From contig OZ253666.1 in the NCBI GenBank assembly GCA_965263305.1, forward strand, positions 992,001 through 1,056,000: DNA of 64,000 bases, written 5' to 3'. The notes below the pieces were generated by a model, which did no database searches, had not been told where the DNA came from, and worked only from the letters and a program-made list of their open reading frames with translations. This stretch comes from MED-G105 sp965263305 (GTDB taxonomy: Bacteria; Pseudomonadota; Alphaproteobacteria; Caulobacterales; Parvularculaceae). A program made the position numbers and the translations under genes. This document shows positions 38,205 through 46,296 of this stretch, one piece after another. The first letter of the stretch is position 1, and the number at the start of each line of letters is the position of its first letter.

Positions 38205-38698
38205 GTCGCCGTTCTCGCCAAATCCGTTAAGGCGTCACCCGTCAATCGATAGACAGTCCAACCCTCCATCGGCTCGGCGCCGAGGGATTTGTAAAAAGCG
38301 ATTGACGGAGCATTCCAGTCAAGGACGGACCATTCAAGGCGCCCGCACCCCTCTTCATGGGCGATCGCGGCCAAAGTCGATAACAACATTTTCCCCGCCC
38401 CCTCGCCGCGCCTTTCTTCGTCAACAAATAGGTCTTCAAGATAGATGCCGTGGCGGCCGAGAAACGTCGAGAAGCTATAAAAATAGAGGGCAAAGCCAAT
38501 CGGGTTTGCGCGATCCCCAAGCACCTCTTCGGCGATCAGGGCAAAAACCTTTGGCTGCGCACAAAACAGGCTCTGCTTGATACTATCTTCATCAGCCACA
38601 ACATCATGGGCGAGCTTCTCATACTCTGCAAGGGCGTTGATAAAGCGAAGAATAATCCCCTCATCTCCGCTTACTGCTTTTCGAACCTGCGCGGTCAT
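38201..38698 (-). CDS. GNAT N-acetyltransferase, diamine/spermidine acetyltransferase-like
   Basis: 165 residues. The acetyl-CoA motif is in EDLFVDEERRGEGAGKMLL, and the pattern RKAVSGDEGIILRFINALAEYE with LDWNAPSIAFYKSLGA resembles the SSAT/thialysine acetyltransferase branch. It sits between thyA and folA with 4-base overlaps on both sides, which is not the usual gene content of this pair. A role in folate or thymidine metabolism is not implied by the family; it may simply be co-expressed. Confidence 0.87.
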   Translation of the reverse strand: MTAQVRKAVSGDEGIILRFINALAEYEKLAHDVVADEDSIKQSLFCAQPKVFALIAEEVLGDRANPIGFALYFYSFSTFLGRHGIYLEDLFVDEERRGEGAGKMLLSTLAAIAHEEGCGRLEWSVLDWNAPSIAFYKSLGAEPMEGWTVYRLTGDALTDLARTAT

Positions 38699-39495
38699 AC
38701 GGCGATCGGCGCCTTGATGGTCGGCGCCGCCTCATAGCGTTCAAATTTTATATCTTTATACTGAAAAGAAAATAGATCGCTCACCTCAGGGTTTAACCAT
38801 AGTGAAGGGAGCGCTCCAGGCGTTCGGGAAAGTTGTAACCTCGCCTGGTCCATATGATTGTGATAAAGATGAGCGTCTCCCAGGGTATGAACAAAATCGC
38901 CCGCCACCAAATCACAGGCTTGCGCCATCATCGCTGTCAATAGAGCATAGGATGCGATGTTAAAAGGAACGCCGAGAAAAATATCGGCCGACCGCTGATA
39001 AAGTTGGCAGGAAAGACGTCCGTCACAGACGAAAAATTGAAATAGACAGTGACACGGCGGCAAGGCCATTTGCTCGATATCCGCTGGGTTCCAAGCTGAG
39101 ATAATAAGGCGCCGGGATGAAGGATTGGATTTTATCTCCTTCACAAGCCATTGCAGTTGATCGATCGTCTCACCATCGGGCGCTGGCCATGAGCGCCACT
39201 GGCGACCATAAACGGGGCCCAGATCACCGTTCTCATCCGCCCACTCGTCCCATATGGTTACGCCGTTCTCGTTCAGATAAGCAATATTTGTATCGCCCGC
39301 GATAAACCACAGTAATTCGTGCACGATTGATTTTACATGAAGTTTTTTCGTCGTCAGAAGCGGGAAGCCTTCTTGCAGATTGAACCGCAACTGACGTCCA
39401 AACACCGAGCGAGCGCCAACGCTGGTCCGATCCATGCGATCGTCCCCATTTTCCAATACATCGTTCAGCAAAGCCAAATACTGTTTCATCGTCAC
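38695..39495 (-). CDS. thyA: Thymidylate synthase (ThyA)
   Basis: 266 residues, very close to the 264-residue family norm. The catalytic cysteine is in LPPCHCLFQF (near 148), with RRLIISAWNPADIEQM before it and the folate/nucleotide loop LYQRSADIFLGVPFNIASYA after. It methylates dUMP, turning methylenetetrahydrofolate into dihydrofolate, which FolA recycles. First gene of the thyA-GNAT-folA unit. Confidence 0.97.
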   Translation of the reverse strand: MTMKQYLALLNDVLENGDDRMDRTSVGARSVFGRQLRFNLQEGFPLLTTKKLHVKSIVHELLWFIAGDTNIAYLNENGVTIWDEWADENGDLGPVYGRQWRSWPAPDGETIDQLQWLVKEIKSNPSSRRLIISAWNPADIEQMALPPCHCLFQFFVCDGRLSCQLYQRSADIFLGVPFNIASYALLTAMMAQACDLVAGDFVHTLGDAHLYHNHMDQARLQLSRTPGALPSLWLNPEVSDLFSFQYKDIKFERYEAAPTIKAPIAV

Positions 39496-39712
39496 TCTTA
39501 ACTATGGACCTGCGCCCCGCGCATTCACGGATAGGTAGGATCGCGTGCTCAGCCCGAGCCGCGCACCGCAAAAAATGCATGGTAGCGTACGACTCTCATG
39601 AATACTGAGTCTTGCAGCGAGTCTCTTCGATTCGGGGCGTCGGTGGAGAAAATTTAGCACAGCACCGAGTTGCAAACCCGCGCGACCATCTGAATGCCAG
39701 AGGTCTATAGCG

Positions 39713-39964
39713 CTATTCTGCCGCGCGATCGATCGCCGTTTCGCGCAGGATTAGCTTGCGGGTCGGACCATGATAATCTTCCACACCTTCGGAGATGGCG
39801 TAACAGGCAAGGCGAACCGCCAGGGGAATTTTTACTTTTTCCCCATCTCGCTCGCCTTTTTCATAGTACTGAATCATGCGGCGCTTAAGTCCCAATGCCT
39901 GAGCGGCGTCCTTTTGGGATAACTTCATGGCTTTACGCCATTTTTTGAAATCGCCAGGTTCCAT
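39713..39964 (-). CDS. Small XRE-family helix-turn-helix regulator
   Basis: 83 residues from the ATG at 39964 (GGGAG upstream); the frame is open to 40036 and would add a Cys-rich extension (CIKCASDGKRRKGCC) that lacks a ribosome site. The HTH reads KLSQKDAAQALGLKRRMIQYYEKG (helices near 14-37), typical of Cro/C1-like DNA binders. It is divergent from ssrA; its target could be its own promoter. No toxin partner is visible. Confidence 0.75.
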   Translation of the reverse strand: MEPGDFKKWRKAMKLSQKDAAQALGLKRRMIQYYEKGERDGEKVKIPLAVRLACYAISEGVEDYHGPTRKLILRETAIDRAAE

Positions 39965-40040
39965 GGCTTTCGTACTCCCGCAGCACCCTTTTCGCCGCTT
40001 ACCGTCACTCGCGCACTTAATGCATGCATATGACATTGGT

Positions 40041-40046
40041 TTGACA
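40041..40046 (+). promoter_or_regulatory. Candidate -35 element (TTGACA) for ssrA
   Basis: A perfect TTGACA lies about 50 bases before the acceptor part of tmRNA and in the gap to the divergent XRE gene. The -10 is poorly defined (around 40064-40070), so this is a candidate only. Confidence 0.35.
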
Positions 40047-40094
40047 AAGGCACCCTAGGGGATCTTCATTTCTCAACCATTAGCGCTTACATTC

Positions 40095-40440
40095 TAGGGG
40101 CTGGGCAACCAGCTATGGCGATACAGGACCTTTGAAATAAGCGGATCGGACCCGGGGGCGGTACCCGGCGGCTCCACCAGAACCTTTTATAATCAACCCC
40201 TTAGTTGATGAAGAAAGCTGTGGCGGGGCCGAAATAGGATCGACGAACGTGTAAAGACTGCGTCTTCGCCCGGATGGCCTCCGTTATGGGGCCGCTTTGA
40301 ATAGTTGCAAATGACAACCATTCGGAAGAGTTCGCCCTCGCTGCGTAATGCAGCTCAGGTGAATTCGCTTTAAAGTCCTAGCCCCATTCCAAGGCTAGGC
40401 GGGGCCCCCCGGCGCCTGGCAACAGAAGCCGGGGACTTTT
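40095..40440 (+). ncRNA. ssrA: Permuted two-piece transfer-messenger RNA (ssrA)
   Basis: The gene order is the permuted alphaproteobacterial one. The acceptor piece comes first (about 40095-40179) and ends in the T-arm-like stem and GGCTCCACCA, with the CCA at 40177-40179. After a linker, the coding piece begins GGGGCCG at 40225, whose 7 bases pair with CGGCTCC of the acceptor end (one G-U). The tag frame at 40307-40348 reads ANDNHSEEFALAA then TAA. A hairpin at 40377-40399 and a terminator at 40407-40434 close it. tmRNA rescues stalled ribosomes and tags the nascent chain for ClpXP. Exact piece ends are estimated. Confidence 0.93.
40407..40440 (+). terminator. Terminator of ssrA
   Basis: CCCCGGC (40407-40413) pairs with GCCGGGG (40428-40434), followed by ACTTTT. 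It closes the tmRNA transcript before sspB. Confidence 0.75.
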
Positions 40441-40550
40441 GCGCTCCTGAGATTTGTGACCACGACGATCATTATTTTTTTGACCCATCGCTCCGTCCCG
40501 GCTTATCTGCCGCAAAACCCGCAGCATGAAAAATAGGACAACCGGTTTCC

Positions 40551-41150
40551 GTGAGCGATATCGAGAGCGACATTGAGATAGACTACCAGTATTTGGCCGA
40601 CCGGGCGTTGCGGCGGGTTGTTCGCGATGTCCTGGAGATGACCGCCGACCTTGGCGCGGCCCCCGGGGAGCATCATTTCTACATCGAGTTCGCCACCCAA
40701 GCGCCGGGCGTCGACATCCCGGAGCGGCTCCTCGCTGAGTATCCAGAGCGGATGACCATCGTCCTCCAGCATCAGTTCACCGACCTTGAGGTCACGGAGG
40801 AAGGCTTCTCCGTCACGCTCAGTTTCAACCGCACGCCCTCGCGCCTTTCGATCCCGTTCGATGCCGTGACGAATTTCGTCGACCCCGCGGTGCGCTTCCA
40901 ACTCCATTTTGCGGCCCTCAACGACGAGGCGGCGGACGCCCCAGCGCTGCGGGAGGATGAGAACCCTGACGCCACCCAACCGGACGCCCAAACGCCCGAC
41001 GCTGACCCGACCGACACCAGCGGGCCGGCCATTTTCAAACCCGCCCCAGCCGGCGCGTCGAAAGACACCGACGCGGGTGAAACCGAAACCGAGCCCCGGG
41101 CGCCCGCTGAGGCCGATGTTGTCAGCCTGGACGCTTTCCGCAAAAAGTAG
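40551..41150 (+). CDS. sspB: SspB-alpha, ClpXP adaptor for ssrA-tagged proteins
   Basis: 199 residues from a GTG at 40551. Residues 1-125 match the alpha-type SspB substrate-binding fold (DYQYLADRALRRVVRDVLEM, HHFYIEFAT, RMTIVLQHQF, TLSFNRTPSRLSIPF). A long acidic, proline-rich linker follows, and the tail ends VVSLDAFRKK, the ClpX-binding (XB) motif. It delivers ssrA-tagged proteins to ClpXP. It lies just behind ssrA, the RNA that makes its substrates. Codon use is strikingly GC-rich from here on. Confidence 0.93.
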   Translation: MSDIESDIEIDYQYLADRALRRVVRDVLEMTADLGAAPGEHHFYIEFATQAPGVDIPERLLAEYPERMTIVLQHQFTDLEVTEEGFSVTLSFNRTPSRLSIPFDAVTNFVDPAVRFQLHFAALNDEAADAPALREDENPDATQPDAQTPDADPTDTSGPAIFKPAPAGASKDTDAGETETEPRAPAEADVVSLDAFRKK

Positions 41151-41217
41151 CGTCCAAGCCTGCTCCCCCCGAACCACTCCCAAACTCCCCCCAATACCTC
41201 TCCAAAGGAGCCCCGAC

Positions 41218-42606
41218 ATGACGACAACGCGCACCGAAACCGACACCTTTGGCCCGATCGAGGTCGACGCCTCCCGGTATTGGGGCGCCCAGGCCCAGCG
41301 CTCCCTCGGCAATTTCAAAATCGGCTGGGAAACCCAGCCCGCCCCCATCGTGCGCGCCCTCGGGGTCGTCAAACGGGCCGCCGCCGAGACCAACATGGCG
41401 CTCGGCAAAATGGACCCCGATCTCGGCAAGGCCATCGTCACCGCCGCCCAGGAGGTGATCGAGGGCAAGCTCGACGATCACTTCCCCCTCGTCGTCTGGC
41501 AGACCGGCTCCGGCACCCAGTCCAACATGAACGCCAACGAAGTCATCTCCAATCGCGCCATCGAAATGCTGGGCGGCGAGATGGGCTCTAAAACCCCGGT
41601 CCACCCGAACGACCACTGCAATATGAGCCAGTCGTCCAACGACACCTTCCCCACGGCGATGCACATTGCGTGCACGGAAGAAATTCACCACCGCCTCCTG
41701 CCGGCCCTGCAACAGCTTGGCAACGCCCTCAATGACAAGGCCGAAGCCTGGAAGGACATCATCAAGATCGGCCGCACCCACACCCAGGATGCGACGCCCC
41801 TGACCCTTGGTCAGGAATTCTCCGGCTACGCCCGCCAGACCCGCAACGGCGTTGAGCGGATCGAGCAAACCCTCCCGGCCCTGATGGAGCTCGCCCAGGG
41901 CGGCACCGCCGTTGGCACCGGCCTTGCCGCGCCCATTGGCTTTGCCGAAGGCGTCGCGGAGCGCATCGCCGCCATCACCGGCCTGCCGTTCAAAACGGCG
42001 CCCAACAAGTTCGAGGCGCTGGCCGCCCATGACGCCATGGTCATGAGCCATGGCGCCATCACCACCGTCGCGGCCGCCCTGTTCAAAATCGCCAACGACA
42101 TCCGCTTCCTTGGCTCCGGCCCCCGCGCCGGCCTTGGCGAACTTGCCCTGCCGGAGAACGAGCCTGGCTCCTCCATCATGCCGGGCAAGGTGAACCCCAC
42201 CCAATGCGAGGCCCTGACCCAGGTATGCGCCCATGTCATGGGCAATAACGCCGCCATCGCCTTCGCCGGCAGCCAGGGCCATTTCGAGTTGAACGTCTAC
42301 AACCCGATGATGGCCTATAACTTCCTCCAATCGGTCCGCCTCCTCGCCGACGCTGCAGTGTCGTTCACGGAGAAATGCGTCCTCGGCATCGAGCCGCGCC
42401 TCGACAATATCCAGCGCGGCCTGGAGAACTCCCTCATGTTGGTCACGCCACTGAAGGAAAAATACGGCTATGACCGCGCGGCCAAGATCGCCAAGACCGC
42501 CCATAAAAATGGCACGACCCTGCGCGAGGAAGCCATCAAAGACGGCATCCCAGCAGAAGATTTCGACGCCATCGTCCGCCCCGAGAAAATGATCAGCCCA
42601 AGTTAA
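41218..42606 (+). CDS. fumC: Class II fumarate hydratase
   Basis: 462 residues from the ATG at 41218 (AAAGGAG upstream); the frame opens far earlier over sspB, which is a shadow. Signature GSSIMPGKVNP near 317-327, TGSGTQSNMNANEV and QSSNDTFPTAMH near 140 are present. It hydrates fumarate to malate in the TCA cycle, without iron. Long antisense open frames here come from GC-rich codon use. Palindromic repeats start 40 bases after the stop. Confidence 0.97.
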   Translation: MTTTRTETDTFGPIEVDASRYWGAQAQRSLGNFKIGWETQPAPIVRALGVVKRAAAETNMALGKMDPDLGKAIVTAAQEVIEGKLDDHFPLVVWQTGSGTQSNMNANEVISNRAIEMLGGEMGSKTPVHPNDHCNMSQSSNDTFPTAMHIACTEEIHHRLLPALQQLGNALNDKAEAWKDIIKIGRTHTQDATPLTLGQEFSGYARQTRNGVERIEQTLPALMELAQGGTAVGTGLAAPIGFAEGVAERIAAITGLPFKTAPNKFEALAAHDAMVMSHGAITTVAAALFKIANDIRFLGSGPRAGLGELALPENEPGSSIMPGKVNPTQCEALTQVCAHVMGNNAAIAFAGSQGHFELNVYNPMMAYNFLQSVRLLADAAVSFTEKCVLGIEPRLDNIQRGLENSLMLVTPLKEKYGYDRAAKIAKTAHKNGTTLREEAIKDGIPAEDFDAIVRPEKMISPS

Positions 42607-42629
42607 CGGGGATCTGCCCCAAAACTAAT

Positions 42630-42772
42630 CCCTACACCCCAAAAGCCCCACCCAAAAAGCTGCGCTTTTCGTGCCTCCCCCAAGGGGGAGGCGCATCAAC
42701 AGCCCCGCCCCGAGAACCAGCACCTCCCCTCTGGTGAGGTCTAAATCGACAACGTCGATTTAGGGAGGGGCA
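42630..42772. repeat. Palindromic intergenic repeat, copy A
   Basis: The unit has hairpin 1 (AAAAAGC-TGC-GCTTTTC, then CCTCCCCC-AA-GGGGGAGG) and hairpin 2 (CTCCCCTCTGGTGAGG, then CTAAATCGAC-AAC-GTCGATTTAG at 42741-42763). It repeats at 43611-43918. It lies behind fumC and may also end its transcript. Confidence 0.88.
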
Positions 42773-42802
42773 GATCGAGGTAAAGTCCGCCCACTCACCG
42801 CC

Positions 42803-43501
42803 CTAAGGCGGCGCCGTCGTCAGCGCCCCACAATCAACTTCGTCCCCCACCTCGTCATCACCATCCGCAAGAAACTCAGACACTTCGGCCATCAGCGCGG
42901 TAATCACCGCCATCGGATCTTCCGAAGGCGGCTCTTTCTCCGAAATATCAGCACCCGGGCAATCGGCCGCCGCGCTATAGATCGGATCAAAGGGCGCGCG
43001 CGGCAGGGGTGGAAACACCATTGGGTCGAGAGCCCCCTCAGAGCCCTCACGATTTTCAACACCCGTATCCGGGTCCCTGTCAGGCCCAAAATCGGGGTTC
43101 GTATCGAGACCCAAGCCGGCGCCCGCCCCATCACGCGGCGGGGTCGGTGCCTGGGTTGGTTTGAGCTTTGCCCCTAACGGCCTTTGACGCGTCGCCAGGG
43201 CGTGGTTCGCGCCATAGGCCAACGCCCGATCATGGCGCGCGCGCAACCGCTCAATCGCCTGATGGGCCCAAATCGCGCGGGTCATGGCGGCGATGCGCCG
43301 CTCAAACCGCCCGACTTTGTTCTTTGCCTCCACGAGAGAAAACGACTGCGCCGCCTCCCCCGCTTCCTCCGCCAATTCCAGCGTCAACAACGACAACCGC
43401 CGATACCGCGCGGTGAGCTCGGCGTCGAAATCGGCGGCATTGTCGTCACCATCAACGTGAGGCATAGCGTCAGAGCGCCCATGGTCATCCGTGGTCGTCA
43501 T
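42803..43501 (-). CDS. Hypothetical protein of 232 residues
   Basis: Start at the ATG at 43501; the frame is open for 123 codons upstream, but that part is the repeat sequence translated and should not be annotated. Residues about 20-100 form a charged helical stretch (ELTARYRRLSLLTLELAEEAGEAAQ, AIERLRARHDRALAYG). The remainder is proline- and aspartate-rich and ends in an acidic DGDDEVGDEVDCGAL. It resembles alphaproteobacterial proteins of unknown role. Palindromic repeats flank it on both sides. Real gene likely, function unknown. Confidence 0.6.
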   Translation of the reverse strand: MTTTDDHGRSDAMPHVDGDDNAADFDAELTARYRRLSLLTLELAEEAGEAAQSFSLVEAKNKVGRFERRIAAMTRAIWAHQAIERLRARHDRALAYGANHALATRQRPLGAKLKPTQAPTPPRDGAGAGLGLDTNPDFGPDRDPDTGVENREGSEGALDPMVFPPLPRAPFDPIYSAAADCPGADISEKEPPSEDPMAVITALMAEVSEFLADGDDEVGDEVDCGALTTAPP

Positions 43502-43554
43502 AGCAATCAGAATAAGCGCGCCGCCGCGCCGTTCGATAAGTTTTGCCGGAGACG

Positions 43555-43612
43555 GACCAGCACCTCTCCTACGGGGAGGTCTAAACTTGTTAAGCAAGTT
43601 TAGGGTGGGGCG
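43555..43612. repeat. Palindromic repeat, hairpin-2-only copy with changed stem
   Basis: The copy has CACCTCTCCTACGGGGAGG and then CTAAACTTG (43581-43589), loop TTAAG, CAAGTTTAG (43595-43603). The other copies have CTAAATCGAC/GTCGATTTAG at this place. Both arms changed together so pairing is kept, which suggests the structure matters. Confidence 0.88.
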
Positions 43613-43764
43613 CCCCAACCAACAACACGCCCAAAAGCCCCCACCCAAAAAGCAACGCTTTTTGTGCCTCCCCCAAGGGGGAGGCGCAACAACAACCCCG
43701 CCCCGAGAACCAACACCTCCCCTATGGGGACGTCTAAATCGACAACGTCGATTTAGGGAGGGGC
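43611..43764. repeat. Palindromic repeat, tandem unit 1
   Basis: Full unit with hairpin 1 (AAAAAGC-AAC-GCTTTTT at 43647-43663, then CCTCCCCC/GGGGGAGG) and hairpin 2. The next copy begins 154 bases later, measured between equal points of hairpin 1. Loop bases differ between copies while stems are kept. Confidence 0.9.
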
Positions 43765-43918
43765 GCGCCCTAACCAACAACACACCCAAAGCCCCCACCC
43801 AAAAAGCTGCGCTTTTTGTGCCTCCCCCAAGGGGGAGGCGCAACAACAACCCCGCCCCGAGAACCAACACCTCCCCTCTGGGGAGGTCTAAATCGACACC
43901 GTCGATTTAGGGTGGGGC
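43765..43918. repeat. Palindromic repeat, tandem unit 2
   Basis: Hairpin 1 at 43801-43838 and hairpin 2 at 43870-43909 (CCTCCCC/GGGGAGG and TAAATCGAC/GTCGATTTA). It matches unit 1 almost base for base. Nothing else is seen in 43919-44122. Confidence 0.9.
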
Positions 43919-44122
43919 CCAACATCAATCCGGATTAAAGGGTCGTGCCGACGACCGTTAATCAACGGACTAACACGACCGTAAAAGCCGGCGCGCGGAT
44001 GACGGGAGAATTACAGAGAACTTGCGCCACAAGGTTTCCCGCGTTCTGGATAAGAAGCGGTTGTAAGACGCTGTGCCGCGGGTTGGCGATGAATGGGCTG
44101 GGGTTTCGAGATTTTTTTAAAC

Positions 44123-44698
44123 CTATTCCGTATACCGCACCCCAAACCGCTCAATCACACTCTCAACGGCGCTCTCCCCACCTGCACCAAGGGTCACCAC
44201 ATAAAGCCGATCGTATTCGCGCTTTTCGTTGATGGGGGCGCCGGGGGCGCCGCCGAGGGCCGACGCCAATTGGGGCGTCGTATTCGAGTGCCCAATGACG
44301 AGGTGGACGCCGGGCGTTGCGCGGAGCTCCGCCGCGAAGGCGTCGAGGCTTGTGGCGTCATAAATCAACACCGGGAGCCCGGTTTGCGCGGCGACGGGGG
44401 CGGCCGTCTCGCGCGTGCGTTTATAATCCGTAGAGTGAAGATGGGTGAGCCCCTTATCCGCCATTACCTCGGCGAGGGTCGCCGCCCGCGCGCGCCCCGC
44501 CTCCGACAAGGGCGGGTTTGGCCCCCACGCTTTTTCCGCATGGCGCACCAGATAAACCCTATGGGCGTCAACACTGACCGCCGCCCCGCCAGACCCCGTG
44601 GGCGCGCCAGTTGGCGCACCAGCCGGCGCTTCCGATTGCGGCCCCGCACAAGCGCCGAGCGCTAAAAACAAAAGAAACAATTTTATGGGCATCGCCAT
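44123..44698 (-). CDS. Histidine phosphatase (phosphoglycerate-mutase/SixA-like) lipoprotein
   Basis: 191 residues from the ATG at 44698, set by GGAGAGG six bases upstream. A short hydrophobic signal ends in LGAC, a lipobox, followed by a low-complexity PAGAPTGAPTG linker and the phosphatase domain with RHAEK, KRTRETAAPVA and the second histidine in VIGHSNTTPQL. It would act on an envelope phosphate ester, not on glycolytic phosphoglycerate. Substrate unknown. Convergence with the repeats leaves about 200 empty bases. Confidence 0.85.
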   Translation of the reverse strand: MAMPIKLFLLFLALGACAGPQSEAPAGAPTGAPTGSGGAAVSVDAHRVYLVRHAEKAWGPNPPLSEAGRARAATLAEVMADKGLTHLHSTDYKRTRETAAPVAAQTGLPVLIYDATSLDAFAAELRATPGVHLVIGHSNTTPQLASALGGAPGAPINEKREYDRLYVVTLGAGGESAVESVIERFGVRYTE

Positions 44699-44901
44699 CA
44701 TCCTCTCCGCCGCCATCTGTCGCCACTAAAGGCCATCATACGCAGTATAGCCCCCGTTGCGCTGCACTAAATCGCCTTTTTTTCCCGCCCTGTTCAATGC
44801 TCCTTTTTCATTGGGCCCGCTAACCCATTATCGACCTTTGCCCCCTAGCCTTCGCCGCAGGCGCGCCCCTTCTTTCGCCGGGCGCGGTGGGATAGACGGT
44901 T

Positions 44902-46116
44902 ATGGCGACATTGACGTTCATCGCGGGGCTGATCCTCAGTGCGGCGCTGATCACGCGGCGTTGGGCGGCGGAGGTGATGGCGTTTGTCGTCGCGCCCGTC
45001 TTACTCGCTGTGTTTTTGAACACCGCTCTCGGGCTCACCCAGGCGCCGGTTGAGGGCGCGGGCGCCGAACGGGCGCCGGCGGATTTCCTCCAGATCGCGG
45101 TAACCTTCGCCATGGGGGCGGGCGTGGGCGCGGCGCTGACCGGGCTTCCCATGCTCCTCCTGCGCGAGGGGGATGCGCCGGCGGCCAAGCGCTATCGCTA
45201 TCGGCGGCCCTTGTTTAACGGCGCCGCCGGGTTTGCCGGGTTGTCGTTTTCCTGGCCGCGTTTTCGCCTCCCCTTTCTGACGGCGGGGCTGGGGCGCGAT
45301 TATGTCGACCAGCTTTATTTCGCGACGGCCGTGAAACTTGGCGCCCTGACGGCCGCCGCCGATGGTCGGGCGGAGGCGCGGGAATTTGCGGCGCTGAAAA
45401 AAATCTTCGACATCACAGAGGAGACCTGTCCGGAGGCGGAGGACCTCTATCAACGTCAGTTGCGCACCCCCCAGTCGGTGGAGGCTGTGATCCGCCCCTT
45501 TGCACGGGTGTTTGGCGCCGGCGCCGGCGCCGCCGGGGCGGAGACGCTGATCTTCGGCATGGTGCAGGTCGCCCTAGCCGATGGGGCCGTCTCCCGCCAG
45601 GAGCTCGCCGTGATCCGTCAGGCAGCGGATCTTCTTGGCATTGGCGCGGCTGATGCGGTGCGCATCCTCGCGGCGGCGGGTTTTGGCGGCGGGTTCGATG
45701 CCCGGGCCCGGCGCGCCGGCGACCAATCCCGCGCCCGGGGGCAAGAACAAGCGCGCGCCAAATTCGGCCAAAACCATCAGCAGAACAATCAACGCGGAGA
45801 GAACACCCAACGTGGTGGGAACGCCCAACGTGGTGAGAACACCGGCGGAGCGAATGACGGCTTCTCCAGCCGGTTTGACGCGGCGGGCTTTGGCGACTTC
45901 AATGAGACCCTGACCGAGCGCGACCGCCATCTCGCCAAGCTTGGCCTTTCGGGCGAGGCCTCCCCGGCTGACATCCGCAAAGCCTGGCGCCATCTGGCCT
46001 CGAAATACCACCCCGACAAGCTCGCCGGGCGCAATGTCCCCGCCGCAGAGCGCCGCAAAGCCGAAGCGATGATGAAAGACATCAACGGCGCCTATGAGTG
46101 GCTAAAGGCCCACTAG
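44902..46116 (+). CDS. TerB-like plus DnaJ-domain membrane co-chaperone (DjlA-like)
   Basis: 404 residues. Two hydrophobic helices at the start (about 5-45 and 60-90), a TerB-like helical domain with EAREFAALKKIFDITEE and LADGAVSRQELAVIRQAADLLGI (about 145-250), a low-complexity N/Q/R/G linker near 265-320, and a C-terminal J domain with HPDKLAG (near 370). E. coli DjlA has the same TerB-then-J plan. The J motif should stimulate DnaK at the membrane. The linker repeats NTQRGGNAQRGEN and may be lineage-specific. Confidence 0.87.
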   Translation: MATLTFIAGLILSAALITRRWAAEVMAFVVAPVLLAVFLNTALGLTQAPVEGAGAERAPADFLQIAVTFAMGAGVGAALTGLPMLLLREGDAPAAKRYRYRRPLFNGAAGFAGLSFSWPRFRLPFLTAGLGRDYVDQLYFATAVKLGALTAAADGRAEAREFAALKKIFDITEETCPEAEDLYQRQLRTPQSVEAVIRPFARVFGAGAGAAGAETLIFGMVQVALADGAVSRQELAVIRQAADLLGIGAADAVRILAAAGFGGGFDARARRAGDQSRARGQEQARAKFGQNHQQNNQRGENTQRGGNAQRGENTGGANDGFSSRFDAAGFGDFNETLTERDRHLAKLGLSGEASPADIRKAWRHLASKYHPDKLAGRNVPAAERRKAEAMMKDINGAYEWLKAH

Positions 46117-46208
46117 CGCTTGTTTTCCACAGGAAAATCCCCAGCCTCGTGCAAATCATTGTTTTTGCAATAAAACTTTAATTTGACCCCGCTCTCCCCG
46201 ATCTATAG

Positions 46209-46223
46209 TTAACTAAAAGTTAA
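46209..46223 (+). promoter_or_regulatory. Candidate CtrA box (TTAA-N7-TTAA)
   Basis: TTAACTAAAAGTTAA lies 73 bases before the start of the surface protein. The pattern equals the full CtrA half-site pair. CtrA is the cell-cycle regulator of Caulobacter-like bacteria. Binding is inferred. Confidence 0.6.
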
Positions 46224-46296
46224 GATTTTGCAGGCGTTTGGGCCCGAAGAGGCGCGTGACGTCGCGTTGTGTATCAAATGGGGTTTGGGGGTTTTT

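Noticed and set aside
39965..40036. Cys-rich N-terminal extension of the XRE regulator
   Set aside because: No ribosome site for the upstream ATG, while GGGAG precedes the inner one.
40909..41217. Upstream extension of fumarase
   Set aside because: Overlaps sspB in another frame; the real start with AAAGGAG is at 41218.
40503..41468. 321-codon open frame antisense to sspB
   Set aside because: Same effect of GC-rich codons; low complexity.
41122..42504. 460-codon open frame antisense to fumC
   Set aside because: Produced by the GC-biased third positions of fumC; glycine/valine-rich with no domain.
43502..43870. 123-residue N-terminal extension of the 232-residue unknown protein
   Set aside because: It is the translation of the palindromic repeats; the ATG at 43501 gives a sensible protein.
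43611..43918. CRISPR array
   Set aside because: Units are about 154 bases with internal hairpins, there are only two in tandem, and no spacers or cas genes are seen.
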